Assembly (NCBI RefSeq): GCF_043555935.1
Contig: NZ_JBIGIB010000001.1
Coordinates: 62,001-126,000, forward strand
Direction of reading: 5' to 3'
Origin: Pelomonas baiyunensis
GTDB lineage: Bacteria > Pseudomonadota > Gammaproteobacteria > Burkholderiales > Burkholderiaceae_C
DNA length: 64,000 nucleotides
Position 1 is the stretch's first letter. Each line of letters begins with the position of its first letter. Shown in pieces: positions 1 through 8,131 of this stretch. Below the pieces are notes generated by a model. The model did no database searches and was not told where the DNA came from. It saw only the letters and a list, made by a program, of their open reading frames with translations. A program made the translations under genes and the position numbers.

Positions 1-643
1 GGCCCGGGCCGCGCAGGTTGTATTCGTTCTCCAGCTGCACGCCGATCACCGGGCCGCCCTGCTTCCACAGCAGGCCCTTCAGCTGCGCGCCGATCTCGGC
101 GTAGAGCCGCTCCACGTGGCCGAGGTACTCGGCGTCGTTGCTGCGGGTGGGCATGGCGTCCACCACCCAGTCGGGGATGCCGCCGTAGCGCGCCTCGCCG
201 TGCGCCCAGGGGCCCAGGCGCACCACCACGTGCAGGCCGGCGGCCTGGGCCAGTTGCACGAAGCGGCGCAGGTCGCGGTTGCCGCGCCAATCAAACGCGC
301 CGGCGTGCGGCTGGTGGTGGTTCCAGAACACGTAGCTGGCCACCACATCCACGCCCGAGGCCTTCATCAGCCGCAGCTGGTGGGCCCACTGTGCGGCCGG
401 CGCGCGGCTGAAGTGGTACTCGCCCATGACCGGCAGCCAGGGTTGGCCGTCTTTCAGCAGGTACTGGCTGTTGATGGCCAGCGTGTGGCCTTGCGGGCTG
501 CGCGCGGTGCCGAGCTGCACGTGGCCGGTGGTGGGCGCGGCCGCAGGGGCGCGGGCGTCCAGGCGCAGCAGCGTGTCGGCCCCGGCCGTGGAGCCAGTGG
601 CGGCCAGCGTCAGCCCGGCGCACAGCGTCAGGAGGCGGTTCAT
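1..643 (-). CDS. GH35 beta-galactosidase, secreted (3' part beyond the left edge)
   Basis: The visible 214 residues begin with a signal peptide (about residues 1-22) and continue into a glycoside hydrolase family 35 TIM barrel. A GEYHFSR segment, the barrel motif RLGPWAHGEARYGG and the acid/base motif GPVIGVQLENEY (proton-donor Glu near residue 205) are visible. Family members remove terminal beta-galactose from oligosaccharides in the periplasm or outside the cell. It is the last visible gene of the galactonate operon, 54 bp after dgoA, so freed galactose probably feeds oxidation to galactonate. The C-terminal part, including the nucleophile region, lies outside the window. The family call is firm; the exact substrate is inferred. 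Confidence 0.9.
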   Translation of the reverse strand, partial: MNRLLTLCAGLTLAATGSTAGADTLLRLDARAPAAAPTTGHVQLGTARSPQGHTLAINSQYLLKDGQPWLPVMGEYHFSRAPAAQWAHQLRLMKASGVDVVASYVFWNHHQPHAGAFDWRGNRDLRRFVQLAQAAGLHVVVRLGPWAHGEARYGGIPDWVVDAMPTRSNDAEYLGHVERLYAEIGAQLKGLLWKQGGPVIGVQLENEYNLRGPG

Positions 644-697
644 GGAGGTCTCCGGGTGTTTTTGGTGTTCTTGGTGCTGTGGGGCGTGAGGCGCGGG

Positions 698-1336
698 TCA
701 GTGCGCCTGCCAGGCGTGCACGAAGGCGCGGGCCCGTTGGCCCACCTCGGCCGCGTCCATGCCCGGCGCGTACAGCGCTGAGCCCAGGCCGAACCCTTGG
801 GCGCCGGCTTGCCGGTACACGGCCATGCCGGCTGGCGTGATGCCGCCCACGGGCAGCAGCCGCAGCGCCTTGGGCAGCACCGCCCGCAGGGCTTTCACCA
901 CCGGCGGCGTGACCAGCTCCGCCGGGAACAGCTTCACGGCGTCGGCGCCGGCGTTCACGCAGGCGAAGGCCTCGGTGGGCGTGGCCGCACCCGGCACGCA
1001 GAACAGGCCGCGCGCCTTGGCCAGCGCCACGATGCGGGTGTCGGCGTGCGGCATCACGATGAGCTGGCCGCCGGCCTGCTGCACGCGGGCCACGGCCTCG
1101 GTGTCCAGCACCGTGCCGGCGCCGATCACCGCATCGGCCGGCAGGCCTTGCGCCAGGCGGGCGATGCTGTCCAACGGGTCGGGCGAGTTCAGCGGCACCT
1201 CGATCAGGCGAAAGCCCGCGTCGTGCAGCGCCTGCCCGATGGGCAGCACCTCGGCTGGCTTCACGCCGCGCAAGATGGCCACCAGGGGCAGGGCGTCGAA
1301 CGCCGCATCGAAACGGCTGGGGGTGGCGGGGCGCAT
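698..1336 (-). CDS. dgoA: 2-dehydro-3-deoxy-6-phosphogalactonate aldolase
   Basis: A 212-residue class I KDPG/KDPGal aldolase. It splits 2-keto-3-deoxy-6-phosphogalactonate into pyruvate and glyceraldehyde-3-phosphate in the cytoplasm. The Schiff-base lysine is in DAVKLFPAE (K135) and the catalytic glutamate in RLIEVPL (E46), both at usual spacing. Its ATG overlaps the dgoK stop by one base (TGATG), indicating translational coupling. KDPG and KDPGal aldolases are hard to separate by sequence; the dgoK and dgoD neighbours decide for KDPGal. Confidence 0.93.
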   Translation of the reverse strand: MRPATPSRFDAAFDALPLVAILRGVKPAEVLPIGQALHDAGFRLIEVPLNSPDPLDSIARLAQGLPADAVIGAGTVLDTEAVARVQQAGGQLIVMPHADTRIVALAKARGLFCVPGAATPTEAFACVNAGADAVKLFPAELVTPPVVKALRAVLPKALRLLPVGGITPAGMAVYRQAGAQGFGLGSALYAPGMDAAEVGQRARAFVHAWQAH

Positions 1337-2277
1337 CACAGGCCTCCTTCCTGGGCCAGGCGCCAGAGGCCGGCCGGTGCGGTGTTGGACAAAACCGGCG
1401 TGTCGGCCGCGCCGAACAGGGCCAGGCCTTGGGCGTAGCGGGCGCACAGCGCCGGCTCGCCGATCAGGCGCAGCGGCGCGGCACCCAGCCCGCTTTGCGC
1501 GCGCCAGGCCAGGCCCGCGCGCAGCTCGTGCCCGATCAGCAGGCCCGACAGGTACTCGGCCAGGTCCGGCGGCGCGATGCGGCCGGCCAGGCCCAGGCTG
1601 CGCACGCTGAAGAGCTGATGCGGCAGGCCGGCGTCGCCATGGTCGCGCGCAGCGGCCACGCCCTCGTTGAAAGCTTCGTGGGCATCGCGTGTTTCGCGTG
1701 CATCTTGGGTTGGTGCCGGCATCAGGCGCCCGAGCACCGAGTGCTGGCGCAGCACGGCGAACAGCTCGCCGGTCATCTGCGTGGTGAAGCCGGTCACACG
1801 GCCGCCCTGCACCCGGGCCCATTTGCTGTGCGTGCCGGGCAGCACCAGGCAGGCCTGCTCGGCCAGCGCGGGCGCCTGCTGCAGGGCGCCCAGCACCTGG
1901 GTTTCCTCACCGCGCATCAGGTCGGGGGCGCCTGCGGCGGTGGTGCAGCGCAGGCCGGGCAGCAGGCGCACCGGGCGGCCGCGCCAGTCCACATTCAGCG
2001 ACAGGCGCATCAGCGTGCTCGCGTCGGCCGGGCAGTCGGCGTAGGGCAGCTCGCGCCAACCGTGCTGGCTGCCGACCATGCCGCAGGCCAGCACGGGGCC
2101 GGGCAGGGCGTGCCAGTCGGCCACCAGCGCGTCCAGCGCGGCCACGAATTCATCGGCGCGGCCATGCAGCGTGGACGCCCCGGCGCCCGACTCGCGCAGC
2201 TCCAGCACCTCGCCGCCCGCGCCCAGGCGCATGGCGCGCAGGCGGGTGCTGCCCCAGTCCAGGCCGATCAGGGGCAT
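1336..2277 (-). CDS. dgoK: 2-dehydro-3-deoxygalactonokinase
   Basis: A 313-residue kinase of the DgoK family, which phosphorylates 2-keto-3-deoxygalactonate at C6 using ATP. The N-terminal phosphate-binding segment LIGLDWGSTRLR is typical, and the family motifs ACGMVGSQHGW and VLPGTHSKWA are present. The start was chosen because it overlaps the dgoD stop in a TGATG arrangement and leaves a normal-length protein. It is the middle gene of dgoD-dgoK-dgoA. Confidence 0.94.
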   Translation of the reverse strand: MPLIGLDWGSTRLRAMRLGAGGEVLELRESGAGASTLHGRADEFVAALDALVADWHALPGPVLACGMVGSQHGWRELPYADCPADASTLMRLSLNVDWRGRPVRLLPGLRCTTAAGAPDLMRGEETQVLGALQQAPALAEQACLVLPGTHSKWARVQGGRVTGFTTQMTGELFAVLRQHSVLGRLMPAPTQDARETRDAHEAFNEGVAAARDHGDAGLPHQLFSVRSLGLAGRIAPPDLAEYLSGLLIGHELRAGLAWRAQSGLGAAPLRLIGEPALCARYAQGLALFGAADTPVLSNTAPAGLWRLAQEGGL

Positions 2278-3425
2278 CACCACTCCGCCACCGAGCCGTC
2301 GGCGTGGCGCCACAGCGGGTTGCGCCAGTCGGGCGCGCGCTGGCTGGCGGCCATCACCTTGTCTTCGTCCACCACCACGCCCAGGCCGGGCTTGGGCAGG
2401 GGGCGCATGTAGCCGTCTTCGATGCGGAAGTCGTCTTTGTTGACGATGTAGTCCAGCAGCTCGGCGCCCTGGTTGTAGTGGATGCCCATGCTTTGCTCCT
2501 GCAGCACGGCGTTGTGCGACACGAAGTCCACCTGCAGGCAGGCCGCCAGCGCAATCGGGCCCAGCGGGCAGTGCGGGGCCAGGGCCACGTCGTAGGCCTC
2601 GGCCATGGAAGCGATCTTGAGGCACTCGGTGATGCCGCCGGCGTGCGAGAGGTCGGGCTGCACGATGGACAGGCCGCCGGCCGCGAACACGCGCTTGAAC
2701 TCGAAGCGCGAGTACATGCGCTCCCCCGCGGCCAGCGGGATGCTGGTGTGCTCGGCCAGGCGGGCGTATTGCTCGTCCTGCTCGGCCAGCACGGGCTCTT
2801 CCACGAACAGCGGGCGGTAGGGCTCCAGCGCGCGCAGCAGCGGCTTGGCCATGGGTGCGGCCACGCGGCCGTGGAAGTCGATGCCGAATTCGATGTCGTG
2901 GCCGAAGGCCTCGCGGATCTCGGCGATGCGGGCCACGGCCTCGTCCACCTTGCGGGCGCTGTCGACGATGCCGAGCTCCTCGGTGCCGTTCATCTTGAAG
3001 GTGTCGAAGCCGCCTTCGCGCAGGCGCTGGATGTCGCGAATCACGTCGGCCGGGCGGTCGCCGCCGACCCAGGAATACACCTTCATGCGGTCGCGCACCA
3101 GGCCGCCCAGCAGCTCGTACACCGGCGCGCCCAGCACCTTGCCCTTGATGTCCCACAGGGCCTGGTCGATGCCGGCAATGGCGCTCATCAAGATGGCCCC
3201 GCCCCGGTAGAAGCCGCCGCGGTACATGACCTGCCACAGGTCGTTGATACGGGCGGGGTCCTGGCCCACGAGGTAGGGCTCGAATTCATGCACGGCCGCC
3301 TCGACGCTGCGGGCTTTGCCTTCGATGACCGGTTCGCCCCAGCCGCTGATGCCAGCGTCGGTATCGATCTTCAGGAACATCCAGCGGGGCGCCAGACGGT
3401 AGGTCGTGAGCTTGGTGATCTTCAT
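2277..3425 (-). CDS. dgoD: D-galactonate dehydratase
   Basis: A 382-residue enolase-superfamily dehydratase converting D-galactonate to 2-keto-3-deoxygalactonate. Metal ligands D183, E209 and E235 and catalytic H185 and H285 fall at the same residue numbers as in the characterised E. coli enzyme, so it should be active. It is the first gene of the operon dgoD-dgoK-dgoA-GH35 and is divergent from the TonB receptor at 3665. Galactose dehydrogenase, galactonolactonase and a galactonate transporter are not in view and must lie elsewhere, perhaps left of the window. Confidence 0.95.
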   Translation of the reverse strand: MKITKLTTYRLAPRWMFLKIDTDAGISGWGEPVIEGKARSVEAAVHEFEPYLVGQDPARINDLWQVMYRGGFYRGGAILMSAIAGIDQALWDIKGKVLGAPVYELLGGLVRDRMKVYSWVGGDRPADVIRDIQRLREGGFDTFKMNGTEELGIVDSARKVDEAVARIAEIREAFGHDIEFGIDFHGRVAAPMAKPLLRALEPYRPLFVEEPVLAEQDEQYARLAEHTSIPLAAGERMYSRFEFKRVFAAGGLSIVQPDLSHAGGITECLKIASMAEAYDVALAPHCPLGPIALAACLQVDFVSHNAVLQEQSMGIHYNQGAELLDYIVNKDDFRIEDGYMRPLPKPGLGVVVDEDKVMAASQRAPDWRNPLWRHADGSVAEW

Positions 3426-3477
3426 GGCCGTTGCAGCAGTAACGGCCGTCAGCTTAGGTGGCAGGGCTAGTTCGGAA

Positions 3478-3576
3478 ATATGCCTTGTTTGCCGCCAGCT
3501 ATCCGATTTGCAGATAGCTGCGGGCGGGAGGTCGACGCATCTGAAACTGACATACGAGCGTGCAAATAAGGCATAT
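3478..3576. promoter_or_regulatory. Divergent regulatory region between dgoD and the TonB receptor, with two nested dyads
   Basis: Near-identical 15-base arms at 3478-3492 and 3562-3576 (inverted copies of GCAAAYAAGGCATAT, one mismatch) face the two divergent genes. Between them lies a perfect 8+8 dyad, CAGCTATC-N9-GATAGCTG (3496-3520), with the CTATC-N9-GATAG spacing common for LysR- or GntR-type operators. These look like operator elements for shared control of galactonate catabolism and uptake. No regulator gene sits next to them in the window. Confidence 0.55.
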
Positions 3577-3664
3577 CTGGGTCATGTAACCGCTCCGTAC
3601 CATGTTTTCACGCGGCCCCGGGAGGGCCGTTTCTACAAGCTTCAACAAGCAATAACGCGGAGAC

Positions 3665-6268
3665 ATGATGCCCAAGACCCCCTTCACCCCGACCCGCCTG
3701 TGCCTGCTGCTGCAAGCGCTGGTGCTGCTGCCCGCCGGCGCGCAAACCAGCGCCAGCGACGACGCCGCCAAGACGCTGGAGACGGTGGTCGTCAGCGGCA
3801 TTCGCGCGTCGGTGCGCAAGGCGCTGGACATCAAGGAGGCGTCCAACAGCCTGGTGGAGGTGATTGCGTCGGAAGACATCGGCAAGCTGCCGGACACGAC
3901 GATTGCCGAGTCGCTGGCCCGCCTGCCCAGCCTGTCGGCCGGGGTGGACCGGGGCAACGCCAGCCAGATCGTGGCGCGCGGCCTGGGCCCGCGCTTCGTG
4001 GGTGCCACGTTGAACGGCCGCGAGTTCGCGTCGTCCGAGCCCGACCGTGCGGTGCGCTTCGAGATGTTCCCGGCCGAGTCGGTGTCGGGTGCTACGGTCT
4101 ACAAGACGCAGCAGGCCGACATCGCCGAGGGCGGCATTGCCACCACCATCGACCTGCAGACCGTCAGCCCGCTGAACTACAAGAACCGCGAGTTGTCGCT
4201 GAAGGCCGACGCCAACCATTACCAGCTCGGCAGCAAGATCGATGGCGCCAAGACCTGGGCCCCGCGCCTGGGCGGCATCTATGTGGACCAGTTCGCCAAC
4301 CGCACGCTGGGCGTGGCCCTGGCCTTCAGCTATTACGACCAGCCGGTGCTGCAAGACGGCGTGCAGAACTGGGGCTTTGACAGCGGCAACGGCAACAAGA
4401 ACGCGGCCATGGAGTCCTGGGGCTTCCAGAACGCGGTGAAGAACGGCATCAACCAGCGCTCCAGCGTGCTGGGCAAGGTGGAATACAAGCCCAGCGCCGA
4501 GTTCTCGCTGACGGGCGACGTGTACGCCGCGCGCTCCAACATCCGCGAGCAGCAGTACATCCACACCGCCGACACCTGCCAGTGGGCCAACAACGGCTGC
4601 GCCGCGGCCTACACCGGCACGCCCACCGTGAGCGGCGGCTACGTGACCGGGGGCACGCTGCCCAACGTGGCGCTCAAGACCATCAACGGCCTGTGGAAGC
4701 AGGACATGAAGGACTTCGCCACCGGCTTGAACGCCAAGTGGAAGCTCGACGGCTGGCAACTGGACGCTGACCTGGCCCACTCCACCGCCGACCGCGACAC
4801 GCTCTGGACCGCGGTGGAGCTGGACATGAACCAGCCCGCCACGGGCACCCTGACCTGGAGCTTCCCGAAAGACGGCTGGAGCACCTACGCCTTCAGCGCG
4901 GACAGCGGCAACCCGGCCAACTTCAACAACTGGACCGGCCAGACCTGGGGCCCGACCACCGCCGGCACGCTGCATGACAAGCTGGACTCGCAGCAACTGA
5001 CCGCCACGCGCAAGCTGAACTGGGGTGACCTGACCCAGCTGAAGTTCGGCCTGCGCGTGACCCAGCGCGAGAAGCACTACGAGCAGACCTCGTGGGACTA
5101 CAACTGGGTGCAGTTCAACACCAGCGACCTGCGCCGCGTGTCCGTCGCCGGCCGGCCGGACTTCGTCGCCTTCCCCAACGTGGAAGACGCCATCACCCGG
5201 CTGTTCGGCGCCGCCACGCTGAGCGCCGCCGGCCGCACGCCCACCACGAGCGACCTCGTCACCAAAGACTGGCGCGCCCAGGAGCGCGGCGCTGCGGCGT
5301 ACGTGCAGGGCGACCTGAACGGCCGCCTGGGCAGCCTGAACTACCGCGGCAACGTGGGCTTGCGCATGGTGCACACGCGCCAGACCGGCTACGGCAACTC
5401 GCTGATCAACAACGTGGTGACGCCCACGCAGGACGGCATTGCCTACACCCGCGCGCTGCCCAGCATGAACCTCGTGCTGAGCCTGGACGAGAACGACGAG
5501 AACCAGATCCGCTTCGGCCTGGCCCGGGCGATGTCGCGTGCCCCGCTGGATGTGATGACCTCGGCGCAGACCGTCACCATCGACCCCAACGGCGTGAACC
5601 CGGCCGTGGTGTCGGGCGGCAACCCACGCCTGAAGCCCATGATGGCCGACCAGCTCGACCTGGCCTGGCAGCACTACTTCGGCAAGGGCAACTTCTTCTC
5701 GGCCGGCCTGTTCTACAAGCAGGTGAGCGACTACATCGGCCTGGCCTCGGTGGCCTGCAGCTATGCCGGCAAGGCTGCGTACTGCACGCAGCAGGTCAAC
5801 CGCGACGGCGGCAACGTGCACGGGCTGGAGCTGGTCTATCAGCAGTCCTTCGCCAACGGCCTGGGGCTGATGGCCAACTACACCTACAGCGCCGGCAACA
5901 TCCAGGAGAACGGCGACCAAAGCGGCAAGACCTTCGCGCCCATCACGGCCAACGGCCTGATGCGCGGCAACGGGGGCGTGACGGCCTGGTACGAGCACAA
6001 CGGCTTCGAGGCCCGCGTGTCGGCCAACCGCCACACCGCCTACAACCGCGCCCCGACCTGGGACAGCACGCTGATCCAGCAAAACGGCGCCGAGACCTGG
6101 GTGTCGGTGAACCTGTCGCAGAAGCTGGGCGAGCATGTGTCGGTGCGCTTCGGCATCGAGAACGCCACCAACCAGAAGGTCGTCTACACCTACTCCAACG
6201 ACCCCTACCGCCAGGAAAACTTCCAGTTCGGGCGTCGCTTCAACATCGGGCTGACCTACAAGCTCTGA
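3665..6268 (+). CDS. TonB-dependent outer-membrane receptor
   Basis: An 867-residue receptor with signal peptide (cleavage near LLPAGA, residue 21), a plug domain beginning around LETVVVSGIRASVRKAL, and a 22-strand barrel ending in a C-terminal aromatic-hydrophobic strand (FNIGLTYKL). The plug resembles the Caulobacter/Xanthomonas carbohydrate-receptor subfamily. It is divergent from the dgo operon and followed by a tryptophan-halogenase-like gene, a pairing often seen in carbohydrate-uptake loci. A galactose-containing oligosaccharide is the natural guess from context, but the substrate is not readable from sequence. ATG-ATG at 3665/3668 leaves the exact start ambiguous by one residue. Confidence 0.9.
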   Translation: MMPKTPFTPTRLCLLLQALVLLPAGAQTSASDDAAKTLETVVVSGIRASVRKALDIKEASNSLVEVIASEDIGKLPDTTIAESLARLPSLSAGVDRGNASQIVARGLGPRFVGATLNGREFASSEPDRAVRFEMFPAESVSGATVYKTQQADIAEGGIATTIDLQTVSPLNYKNRELSLKADANHYQLGSKIDGAKTWAPRLGGIYVDQFANRTLGVALAFSYYDQPVLQDGVQNWGFDSGNGNKNAAMESWGFQNAVKNGINQRSSVLGKVEYKPSAEFSLTGDVYAARSNIREQQYIHTADTCQWANNGCAAAYTGTPTVSGGYVTGGTLPNVALKTINGLWKQDMKDFATGLNAKWKLDGWQLDADLAHSTADRDTLWTAVELDMNQPATGTLTWSFPKDGWSTYAFSADSGNPANFNNWTGQTWGPTTAGTLHDKLDSQQLTATRKLNWGDLTQLKFGLRVTQREKHYEQTSWDYNWVQFNTSDLRRVSVAGRPDFVAFPNVEDAITRLFGAATLSAAGRTPTTSDLVTKDWRAQERGAAAYVQGDLNGRLGSLNYRGNVGLRMVHTRQTGYGNSLINNVVTPTQDGIAYTRALPSMNLVLSLDENDENQIRFGLARAMSRAPLDVMTSAQTVTIDPNGVNPAVVSGGNPRLKPMMADQLDLAWQHYFGKGNFFSAGLFYKQVSDYIGLASVACSYAGKAAYCTQQVNRDGGNVHGLELVYQQSFANGLGLMANYTYSAGNIQENGDQSGKTFAPITANGLMRGNGGVTAWYEHNGFEARVSANRHTAYNRAPTWDSTLIQQNGAETWVSVNLSQKLGEHVSVRFGIENATNQKVVYTYSNDPYRQENFQFGRRFNIGLTYKL

Positions 6269-6375
6269 TCGGCCGCTGCCGTGCCGCCCCGGGGGCTCAC
6301 CCCGTGGCGCGGCGCACCGTGAGCGTCGACATAATCCCGCGCGCAGGCGCGCTGCAGGGCCTGTGGTTCGGTGAA

Positions 6376-6396
6376 CCTGGTACCTGGTACCTAGCA
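6376..6396 (+). repeat. Three tandem heptamers CCTGGTA/CCTGGTA/CCTAGCA
   Basis: Three consecutive 7-base units sit in the 162-bp gap between the receptor and the halogenase-like gene. They create two GGTACC palindromes 7 bases apart, 35 bases before the downstream ATG. This could be a small operator or chance; nothing else in the gap is recognisable. Confidence 0.3.
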
Positions 6397-6430
6397 CTTG
6401 GCTGCAGCGGCTTGTTGGAATCGCGCGCTC

Positions 6431-7939
6431 ATGACTTCTCCTCTCCTCCGTCGCATCGTCATCGTGGGCGGCGGCACCGCGGGCTGGATGGCCGCGGCGG
6501 CCTTGTCCAGCCTGCTGGGGCCTGGCTATGAGATCCGGCTGGTGGAGTCCGACGAGATCGGCACCGTGGGCGTGGGCGAGGCCACGGTGCCCTACATCAC
6601 CGAGTTCAACGAGGCGCTGGGCATCGACGAGAACGAGTTCCTGCGCTTCACGCAGGGCACGTTCAAGCTGGGCATCGAGTTCGTGGACTGGGCGCGCCTG
6701 GGCGACCGCTACATGCACGCCTTCGGGCAGGTGGCGCAAGACATCGGCGCGCTGCCCTTTCACCACTACTGGCTGCGGCTGCGCGCCCAGGGCGACACGC
6801 GGCCGCTGGGCGCGTACTCGCTCAACACGCTGGCGGCGCAGCAATGCAAGTTCATGCGCTCGCGGCAAGACCTGCCCAATTCACCGCTGGGCGCGATTGC
6901 GCACGCCTTCCACTTCGACGCGGGCCTGTACGCGCGCTTCCTGCGCCGCCATGCCGAGCAACGCGGCGTGCAGCGCGTGGAGGGCAAGGTGGTGGAGGTG
7001 CAGCAGCGCGAAGACGGCGGCCTGGCGGCTGTGCGGCTGGAGCGCGGCGAGGTGGTGGCGGGCGACCTCTTCATCGATTGCTCGGGCCTGCGTGGCCTGC
7101 TGATCGAGCAGACGCTGAAGGCCGGCTACGACGACTGGCGCCACTGGCTGCCCTGCGACCGCGCCGTGGCCGTGCCCTGCGCAGCCGTGCAGCCGCTGCT
7201 GCCCTACACGCGGGCCACGGCGCGGCCCGCGGGCTGGCAGTGGCGCATTCCGCTGCAGCACCGCATCGGCAACGGGCATGTGTTCTCCAGCCGCTTCATG
7301 AGCGAGGACGAGGCCACCGCGCTGCTGTTGGCCCACCTCGACGGCGAGGCCCTGGCCGCGCCGCGCACCATCCCCTTCGTGCCTGGCCAGCGCCAGCGCT
7401 TCTGGGTGAAGAACTGCGTGGCGCTGGGCCTGGCGGCGGGCTTTTTCGAGCCCATCGAAAGCACCAACATCCACCTCATCCAGACGGCGCTGATGCGCAT
7501 CGTGTCGCTGTTCCCGCGCGCCGGCATGGACGAGGCAGACATTGCCGAATACAACGCGCAGACGCGGTTCGAGTACGAACGCATCCGCGATTTCGTCATC
7601 CTGCATTACCACGCCACCGAGCGCAGCGACTCCCCGTTCTGGAACCACTGCCGCACGATGGAGATTCCGGATTCACTGCAGCGCAAGCTGGCACTGTTCC
7701 GCAGCAACGGCCGGCTCTTCCGTGATGGCGACGAGCTGTTCGCCGAGCAAAGCTGGCTGCAGGTGCTGATCGGCCAGCGCGTGGCGCCGCGCGGCTACCA
7801 CCCCATGGCCGATGCCATGCCCGCACCCCAGCTGCAAGCGATGGCGAATGGCATCGAGCAGCTGCTGCGCCGCTGCGTGGAGCTGATGCCGCCGCACGAA
7901 GAATTCATCCGCGCGCAGTGCGCGGCGCCGCGGGGCTGA
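6431..7939 (+). CDS. Tryptophan-halogenase-family FAD-dependent protein
   Basis: 502 residues. The FAD-binding GGGTAGW motif is near residue 13. The family WxWxIP motif is present as W269/W271/I273/P274. The catalytic lysine of flavin-dependent halogenases is K79 (TFKLGIEF) and the partner glutamate is E343 (EPIESTNIH), both close to the positions in PrnA. Family members usually chlorinate or brominate tryptophan with reduced flavin, but relatives beside TonB receptors have no proven substrate. The start at 6431 was chosen because it directly precedes the Rossmann strand; upstream in-frame sequence is not typical. No flavin reductase or indole-biosynthesis gene is nearby. Confidence 0.88.
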   Translation: MTSPLLRRIVIVGGGTAGWMAAAALSSLLGPGYEIRLVESDEIGTVGVGEATVPYITEFNEALGIDENEFLRFTQGTFKLGIEFVDWARLGDRYMHAFGQVAQDIGALPFHHYWLRLRAQGDTRPLGAYSLNTLAAQQCKFMRSRQDLPNSPLGAIAHAFHFDAGLYARFLRRHAEQRGVQRVEGKVVEVQQREDGGLAAVRLERGEVVAGDLFIDCSGLRGLLIEQTLKAGYDDWRHWLPCDRAVAVPCAAVQPLLPYTRATARPAGWQWRIPLQHRIGNGHVFSSRFMSEDEATALLLAHLDGEALAAPRTIPFVPGQRQRFWVKNCVALGLAAGFFEPIESTNIHLIQTALMRIVSLFPRAGMDEADIAEYNAQTRFEYERIRDFVILHYHATERSDSPFWNHCRTMEIPDSLQRKLALFRSNGRLFRDGDELFAEQSWLQVLIGQRVAPRGYHPMADAMPAPQLQAMANGIEQLLRRCVELMPPHEEFIRAQCAAPRG

Positions 7940-8131
7940 CGCCGGGGTTGCGCGCACACCGGCGTGCCGGCTGTGCACGCCAAGGTGCCCGTGCCTTCAC
8001 GCGTGCCTTCACACCAAATTCATCGTCTCCACCGACAGTGAGGTCAGCAAGCCCGCGCATGCCGCGCGAGGCGGGCCACCCGTGTCGCGCCATCTGGCGC
8101 GGCCCGGTTCGGCCGTCTGGAACCCTCTGCG

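Noticed and set aside
3608..6868. A 1086-residue open frame antisense to the first TonB receptor
   Set aside because: It has no domain, is rich in His/Ala/Gly as expected from reading a GC-rich gene backwards, and covers a clear receptor gene. Same reasoning for similar long antisense frames over 8009-10759, 22560-25319, 26543-30295, 37723-41109 and 57437-60448.
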